Source: Planctomycetota bacterium
GTDB taxonomy: Bacteria; Planctomycetota; UBA1135; UBA2386
Assembly: GCA_020638735.1 (NCBI GenBank)
Contig: JACKHZ010000014.1
Span: forward strand, 148,855-212,854
DNA length: 64,000 nucleotides
Direction of reading: 5' to 3'
Part shown: positions 59,577 to 64,000 of the stretch, in pieces
Position numbering within the stretch: position 1 is the stretch's first letter
Layout: every line of letters starts with the position of its first letter
Position numbers and translations under genes: made by a program
Notes under the pieces: model-generated
Seen by the model: the letters and a program-made list of their open reading frames with translations, nothing else
Told to the model about the DNA's origin: nothing
The model's database searches: none

Positions 59577-60740
59577 TCAGCGCTGGAAGATCGGCAGGTA
59601 CTGCAGCGGGATCTGCAGGATCAGGGTCGCGACGGCCGTGCCGAACGCGTCTCCAGGGCCTGTCCTGCACAGCCACCGGCCGTCGCGCTGCTGCTGGCTC
59701 AGCAGGTCGCGCTTGATGCGGGTGAAGTAGGCCGACCACTTCGGGTCGCCGGTGATGTAGTAGGCCTGCACCGCATAGTAGTGACCGTAGAAGTAGAAGT
59801 AGTGCTCCCGGTTCTCGCGGCTGAACGGCTCGACCTGGCGATCCATGTAGTCGAGCGCGTCGCGGATGATCGGGTTGTCGTACTCACCGGCGGCGTAGAG
59901 CGTGGTCACCCCTGCCGCCGTGAGCGGGAACGTCGCGCGCGTGTTGTCGCGGTTCTGGTAGCGGAAGCTGCCGCCCTGGTCGCCGTAGCCGCCGTGGCCG
60001 TGCCAGCGGTATTGACGGTCGTTGCTGCGCACGGCGCTGCGGTAGACGTAGCTCTGCGCGTTCTTGATCGTCGACAGGGGCACGTGGATGCCGACGTTGC
60101 GCGCGGAGCGCAGCGCCAGCACCTGGCAGACCGTGATCGACATGTCCGACTCGCGGGCGAACGGGCGGTAGCGCCAGCCGCCCTCGCTGTTCTGCGAGTC
60201 GACGATCAGGTCCACCGCGCGCTGCAGCACCCGCTTGACGTCGTCGCGCTCGACCATGCCGTAGACCTCGGCGAGGAACAGCGTGGCGAACGCGTGCGAG
60301 TACATGCGCGTGCCGTGCAGCGTCAGCTGGCCGTCGTCCTGCGAGGCCGACAGCACGAAGTCGAGGCCGCGGTCGAGCACGTCTCCGTACTTGCCGCGAC
60401 CCGGCAGGTGGCCGCCGGCGAGGAAGCTCATCAACGCCAGGGCGGTGACGCCGACGTGCGGCTGCGGGCGGTCGTCGAGCGCGACGTAGTCGGTGTTGAG
60501 CTTGTAGCCGACCAGCTGCGTCCAGTAGCCGTCGGCGTGCTGGTGTGCGGCGAGCCAGTCGTGGCCGCGGGTGACCGCCTCGCGCAAGCCGTCGTCGATC
60601 AGCTGTTCGTTGCTCGAGCCGCGGCGCAAGGTCTCCTGCGCCGGGACCGATGCCGCGAACACGGCCGCCGCGGCGGCGGCCAGCAGGACGCCGCGAGGGG
60701 CGGGCCGGCGATGGTGGGTGGCGTGCATGTGTCGATTCAT
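59577..60740 (-). CDS. Secreted terpenoid-cyclase/prenyltransferase-repeat protein
   Basis: 387 residues. Signal peptide (VLLAAAAAAVFAASVPAQE). The body contains alpha/alpha-toroid repeats with the family's QxDGxW-like pattern: WLAAHQHADGYWTQLVG, FVLSASQDDGQLTLHG, IVDSQNSEGGWRYRPF and LLSQQQRDGRWLCRTG. The DxDD catalytic acid motif of squalene-hopene cyclases is not seen, so this is probably a binding or complement-like toroid. ATG 60740 overlaps the stop of the PQQ gene (ATGA). The open frame continues far upstream inside that gene, but only this start gives a signal peptide. Confidence 0.8.
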   Translation of the reverse strand: MNRHMHATHHRRPAPRGVLLAAAAAAVFAASVPAQETLRRGSSNEQLIDDGLREAVTRGHDWLAAHQHADGYWTQLVGYKLNTDYVALDDRPQPHVGVTALALMSFLAGGHLPGRGKYGDVLDRGLDFVLSASQDDGQLTLHGTRMYSHAFATLFLAEVYGMVERDDVKRVLQRAVDLIVDSQNSEGGWRYRPFARESDMSITVCQVLALRSARNVGIHVPLSTIKNAQSYVYRSAVRSNDRQYRWHGHGGYGDQGGSFRYQNRDNTRATFPLTAAGVTTLYAAGEYDNPIIRDALDYMDRQVEPFSRENREHYFYFYGHYYAVQAYYITGDPKWSAYFTRIKRDLLSQQQRDGRWLCRTGPGDAFGTAVATLILQIPLQYLPIFQR

Positions 60741-63700
60741 CGGCGTTCGCGGGCCTCCGGGCCCAGCGCCAGCAGGCCCTGGGTCGTCGACACGACAGTG
60801 TATCGGCCGGCCGCCGCGACGCCGTGGGCGCGACCGCGGGCGTCGACGCGGAGATACTTCTCGTCGCCGGGGAAGACGCCGCGCCGGGTGGCCAGGTCGA
60901 GGCCGTAGATCTTCAGCGGACCGAGGTCCCGGCGGGGGCGCACCGCGAACAGGACCGCGTCGGCCGTGAACACCGGCGCGCGCTCGATCTGCTCGTCTTC
61001 GGCGCCGAGCGGCACGGCGAAGGTCGGGCCGTCGTCGACCGCGAACACCACCAGTTGGCGTCGCTGGCCGCTGCGGTCGAGCATCGACTCGAAGGCCAGC
61101 AGCGGCGGCGCCGGGTTGTCGAGCCACGACCACAGCCAGTTGAGGGTCAGCGCGCCGGCGCCCAGGTCCGCTTCGCGCAGCACGGCGCCGCTCGCGGCGT
61201 CGAGCAGGAGCGCGCGGCAGGTGCGCTGCTCGTTGCGTTCGGCGACGACGAAGTGCGACCCCCGCACTTGCGCCATCAGCAGCTCGGAGCCGGTGGTGCC
61301 GACCCAGCGCCAGCGCTGTTCGCCGGCGTAGGTCAGCGCGGCGACCTGCGGCGCGGCCGAGTTGTCGTGACCTTCGATCGGCAGGTAGACGCGCTCGGCG
61401 TCGGCGCACAACTTCTGCGGATACAGGCGCGTCGCCAGGCTGTCGAGGCGCAGGTCGAGCCCGCCGGGCCCGCAGATGCTCGCGCACGGCACCTCGCCGC
61501 GCTCGGTGCCGTCGACCGCATCGAGCCGCATCACCACCGGACCGTCGGGACGCAGGTCGAGCATCAGGAGCTGGCCGTTGGAGGGCTTCGGCCGCAGCTG
61601 CGTCTCTTCCAGGCTGCGCGTGAACAGGCGGGTCCCGGTCAGCGGCTCGATGCCGAGCAGGTCGTTGTTGCCGTCCGGCACCGATGGCTGCACCGTCAGC
61701 TGGAGCACGCCGTCGGTGACGCCCATGCTGTCGATCAGGCGCGACGAGTCGAACTCCAGCGCCCATTGCCGTTCGCCGCTGCGGTAGTGCACGGCGACGA
61801 CGTGCTCCATGTCCGGCACCAGCAGCGTCTCGCCGCAGACCAGGGCGTGCTCCAGGAAGTCGACCGGGACCGCGAACAGCGGCTTGCCCGGCGTGGCGTC
61901 GGCGCCGAGGTCGTAGGCGACCATCTCGCGCCCGGCGACGACGTACAGCGGCAGGTCGGCGGGGGGCTCGAAGCCCTCGGCGACGATGGTCGGCAGCAGG
62001 CGCACGTACTCCTGCTGCGAGCGCGGCGGGATGCGGAACGCGACGCCCGTCGGCACCGCCGCGACCACCGGCTCGACGGGACGGGGCGGCGGTCCGGCGG
62101 CGATGTCGGCGTAGTCCCGCCCGGCGTCGGCGGGCCAGTCGCTGGCCGTTCCGGCGAACGCGGCGAGGCGCCTCGCCATCGCCGCGCCGAGCGCGTGGTT
62201 GCCGCGGCGATCGGCGGCGACCTGCACCCGTCGCAGCACGCCGGGGGGCACTTCTCCGCCGCGCAGCGCCTGGGCGAAGACGCCGATCGCCACCGCGAGG
62301 TCGCCCTTCTCGACGGCGCGATCGAGCAGCAGCAGGCTCGCCCGCTCGGCGGCGGCGCTGTTGGGGAAGCGACGCGCGACCGATTCCAGCGCGTCGCCGT
62401 CGGTGCCGGCAGCGCGCAGCGCGGCGTCGGCGCGGGCGGCGATGTCGGCGTAGATCGTCGCCCCGCGGCTGGTGATCAGCTGCGCGATCGCCTGTTCGGC
62501 GAGCAGCGCGGCGGGTTCGTCGCCGATCATCACGTCGCCGTACTGCTCGAGCAGCTCCTGCCACATCGCCACCGCGGCGGTCGGGTCGTCGGCGCGGGCC
62601 AGGGCCCGCTGCCACAGCACGAACATCGGCACCGGCAGCCCGAGCGGCGCCGGCAGTCTGGCGCCCGGCGCCTCGCGCTCGAGCCGCTCCAGTTCGGCGA
62701 GGAAGCGCGTCCGGTCGCCGCGAACCGCGGCGAGCACCCGCGTCTGCATCGACAGCCAGCCCGGCTCGTCGGGGGCGAGATCGCGGGCCTCGGCGAAGCG
62801 CTGCGCGGCGTCCTGCGGCGGCGCCGCCTCGGCGTCGGCGAGGGCGCGTTCGTAGAGCTCGGTCTGCAGCGCCAGGCGGGTCGGGTGGCGCGGCGGCAGG
62901 CCGCGCTGGGCGCAGGCCGCGAGCCCGCGACGCAGCAGCGCCCGCACCGCAGCGGTGGCGTTGCCGTCCGCGTCGGGCGGCAGCAGGGCCGCGCGCAGGT
63001 GGGCGAGCCGCAGCAACGCCGCCGGCTCGTCGCCGCCGTCCTGCACGCGTCGCTCGCTCTGGGCCAGCAGCGCGGTCGGGTCGAGCACGAGGTCGAAGCT
63101 GCGCTGCCGCAGCGAGACGGCGATGCCGTCGACGAGCAGCAGGTTGCCGGGCCGGTAGCCCTCCAAGGAGATTGCAGACAGCCCTTGTGCCGGCTCCCCG
63201 GTGCGGTCGAACGCCAGCAGCTGGTCGGTGCCCGGCAGCCAGACGTGGGTCGCCGTCACGGCCGGGCGACCAGGGCTCTGGCCGCGGCGACGCTCGCCGA
63301 GCTGGTCGGGGCGCACCAGCTGACGGACCACCGGCTGGGTGCCGAAGTTGCCCTCGGGGCGGGCCAGCACCGCGACCGCGCCGGCGCCGCTGAGCACGAA
63401 CTCGTCGCCGAGCGCGCCGGCCAGCCATTGCACGCGGTTCTCGATGCCGTCGACGCGCGCGTCGTACGGCAGCCGCCACAGCTTGGTGCCGGTGTCGATG
63501 TCGATGCCGAGCGCGAACTGCGAGTCGAGCGGGGTACAGCACACGACGCCTTCGGCGACCACCGGCGCGTTGTTGGCGAAGTAGACCTGGCGCTCCGCCT
63601 GGCCGTGCAACATCGCCGGCGGCATGCGCACGACGTCGTAGGCGGTGATCCACCGCAGGCGGCCGTCGGCGGCGTCGAGCGCGAAGGCGACGCCGAGGTT

Positions 63701-64000
63701 GGAGGCGCCGTAGAGCACCCCGTCGCACAGCGCTAGCGGCGAGCTGGCGAACTCGGTGCGGGCGTTGCCGAACATGTTGACGTCCTGCTGGCTCGAACAG
63801 ACCAGCTGACGCCACTTGGGCTGGCCGGTCTGCAGATCGTACGCGGCGACCGAGAAGGCGATCGCGCCGGATCGGTCGTGCACCGGGGCGTAGACGGTGT
63901 CGCCGACGATCAGCGGTGGGCCGCAGGAGTCGTGACCACGGAAGCGGCGCGTACGCGGGCCGTCCAGCTCGTCGAAGTGCGCCCACAGCTTCTTGCCCGA
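60737..64000 (-). CDS. PQQ/BamB-like beta-propeller protein, N-terminus outside window
   Basis: At least 1087 residues; the frame is open to the right edge, so the start is missing. Repeats with W-docking patterns mark PQQ-like blades: AYDLQTGQPKWRQLV, LDAADGRLRWITAYD, DIDTGTKLWRLPYD, then again in the C-terminal half (HYRSGERQWALEF, IEPLTGTRLFTRSL, ATRRGVFPGDEKYLRV). A central ~250-residue helical region with TPR-like content (~300-560) separates two propellers. Probably exported. No PQQ ligands or dehydrogenase motif was found, so a scaffold or binding role is likelier than catalysis. First visible gene of the convergent operon. Confidence 0.78.
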   Translation of the reverse strand, partial: SGKKLWAHFDELDGPRTRRFRGHDSCGPPLIVGDTVYAPVHDRSGAIAFSVAAYDLQTGQPKWRQLVCSSQQDVNMFGNARTEFASSPLALCDGVLYGASNLGVAFALDAADGRLRWITAYDVVRMPPAMLHGQAERQVYFANNAPVVAEGVVCCTPLDSQFALGIDIDTGTKLWRLPYDARVDGIENRVQWLAGALGDEFVLSGAGAVAVLARPEGNFGTQPVVRQLVRPDQLGERRRGQSPGRPAVTATHVWLPGTDQLLAFDRTGEPAQGLSAISLEGYRPGNLLLVDGIAVSLRQRSFDLVLDPTALLAQSERRVQDGGDEPAALLRLAHLRAALLPPDADGNATAAVRALLRRGLAACAQRGLPPRHPTRLALQTELYERALADAEAAPPQDAAQRFAEARDLAPDEPGWLSMQTRVLAAVRGDRTRFLAELERLEREAPGARLPAPLGLPVPMFVLWQRALARADDPTAAVAMWQELLEQYGDVMIGDEPAALLAEQAIAQLITSRGATIYADIAARADAALRAAGTDGDALESVARRFPNSAAAERASLLLLDRAVEKGDLAVAIGVFAQALRGGEVPPGVLRRVQVAADRRGNHALGAAMARRLAAFAGTASDWPADAGRDYADIAAGPPPRPVEPVVAAVPTGVAFRIPPRSQQEYVRLLPTIVAEGFEPPADLPLYVVAGREMVAYDLGADATPGKPLFAVPVDFLEHALVCGETLLVPDMEHVVAVHYRSGERQWALEFDSSRLIDSMGVTDGVLQLTVQPSVPDGNNDLLGIEPLTGTRLFTRSLEETQLRPKPSNGQLLMLDLRPDGPVVMRLDAVDGTERGEVPCASICGPGGLDLRLDSLATRLYPQKLCADAERVYLPIEGHDNSAAPQVAALTYAGEQRWRWVGTTGSELLMAQVRGSHFVVAERNEQRTCRALLLDAASGAVLREADLGAGALTLNWLWSWLDNPAPPLLAFESMLDRSGQRRQLVVFAVDDGPTFAVPLGAEDEQIERAPVFTADAVLFAVRPRRDLGPLKIYGLDLATRRGVFPGDEKYLRVDARGRAHGVAAAGRYTVVSTTQGLLALGPEARERR

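Noticed and set aside
59577..60740. Squalene-hopene cyclase
   Set aside because: Has the toroid repeats but no DxDD catalytic motif, and carries a signal peptide.
57249..60908. 1219-codon plus-strand frame antisense to the DUF4175-like and cyclase-repeat genes
   Set aside because: Shadow frame with no recognisable domain; the minus-strand genes have signal peptides and coupled starts.
60650..63736. 1028-codon plus-strand frame antisense to the PQQ gene
   Set aside because: The minus-strand frame has clear PQQ-blade repeats; the plus frame does not.

Overview
The window is about 70% G+C, densely coded, and most likely comes from a Planctomycetota chromosome. The main marker is a secreted protein pairing a planctomycete-type c-heme domain with leucine-rich repeats and YHS-like domains (27203-28528). 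Others are a secreted propeller protein with a GSGCDG-containing tail (13122-14195), several ECF sigma factors, and a PQQ-propeller / terpenoid-cyclase-repeat / coiled-coil / Gln-rich operon (53543-64000). The phylum is inferred from gene content; no rRNA is present. No insertion sequence, prophage, CRISPR array or origin was seen, and the region reads as core chromosome.

Layout. 1-2109 (+): end of an HDOD gene and a GAF/PP2C (SpoIIE-type) phosphatase. 12443-2146 (-): one long run with fadE, a two-domain dCTP deaminase, a GspF-like membrane protein, an ECF sigma factor, its zinc-finger anti-sigma factor with a HEAT-like tail, a secreted secretin-like protein, and rpoN. The GspF/sigma/anti-sigma genes are chained by ATGA overlaps. 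12703-19910: a lipoprotein, a propeller protein, an exported GatA-type amidase coupled to an Amidase_2 enzyme, an M28 peptidase coupled to a CoA-binding protein, and a SMUG1-type uracil-DNA glycosylase. 20010-30922: an orphan ECF sigma factor, an APH-like kinase, a DUF4388-like protein, a GT4 glycosyltransferase, a WaaP-like kinase/methyltransferase fusion, adenosine deaminase, the c-heme/LRR/YHS protein, a HEAT protein, a SlyD-like isomerase and a bacteriohemerythrin.

31020-36059 (+): a pilus motor set, pilB-like, pilT and a second pilB-like gene, the last overlapping folE. A CAU-anticodon tRNA follows on the minus strand. The next 339-base gap holds nested inverted repeats ending in a T8 tract. 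36630-46539 (+): an arginase-family ureohydrolase, a compact chemotaxis operon (cheA with two Hpt domains, cheW, cheD, cheY, cheX-like), moeA coupled to lnt, then a membrane-anchored coiled-coil protein and a 57-residue membrane microprotein in their own transcription unit. 46795-53515 (+): the rod-shape operon mreB, mreC-like, mreD-like, PBP2 and rodA, with a perfect 26-bp palindrome between mreB and mreC. 64000-53543 (-): the convergent PQQ / cyclase-repeat / DUF4175-like / coiled-coil / Gln-rich operon, running off the right edge.

How it fits together: much of the window concerns the envelope. It covers wall synthesis (mre/mrd), lipoprotein maturation (lnt), wall amidases, pilus motors with chemotaxis, and a large exported-protein operon. 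Several regulators (RpoN, two ECF factors, one anti-sigma) sit beside these genes. Start-codon choices were guided by 1- or 4-base stop/start overlaps, which are very common here.
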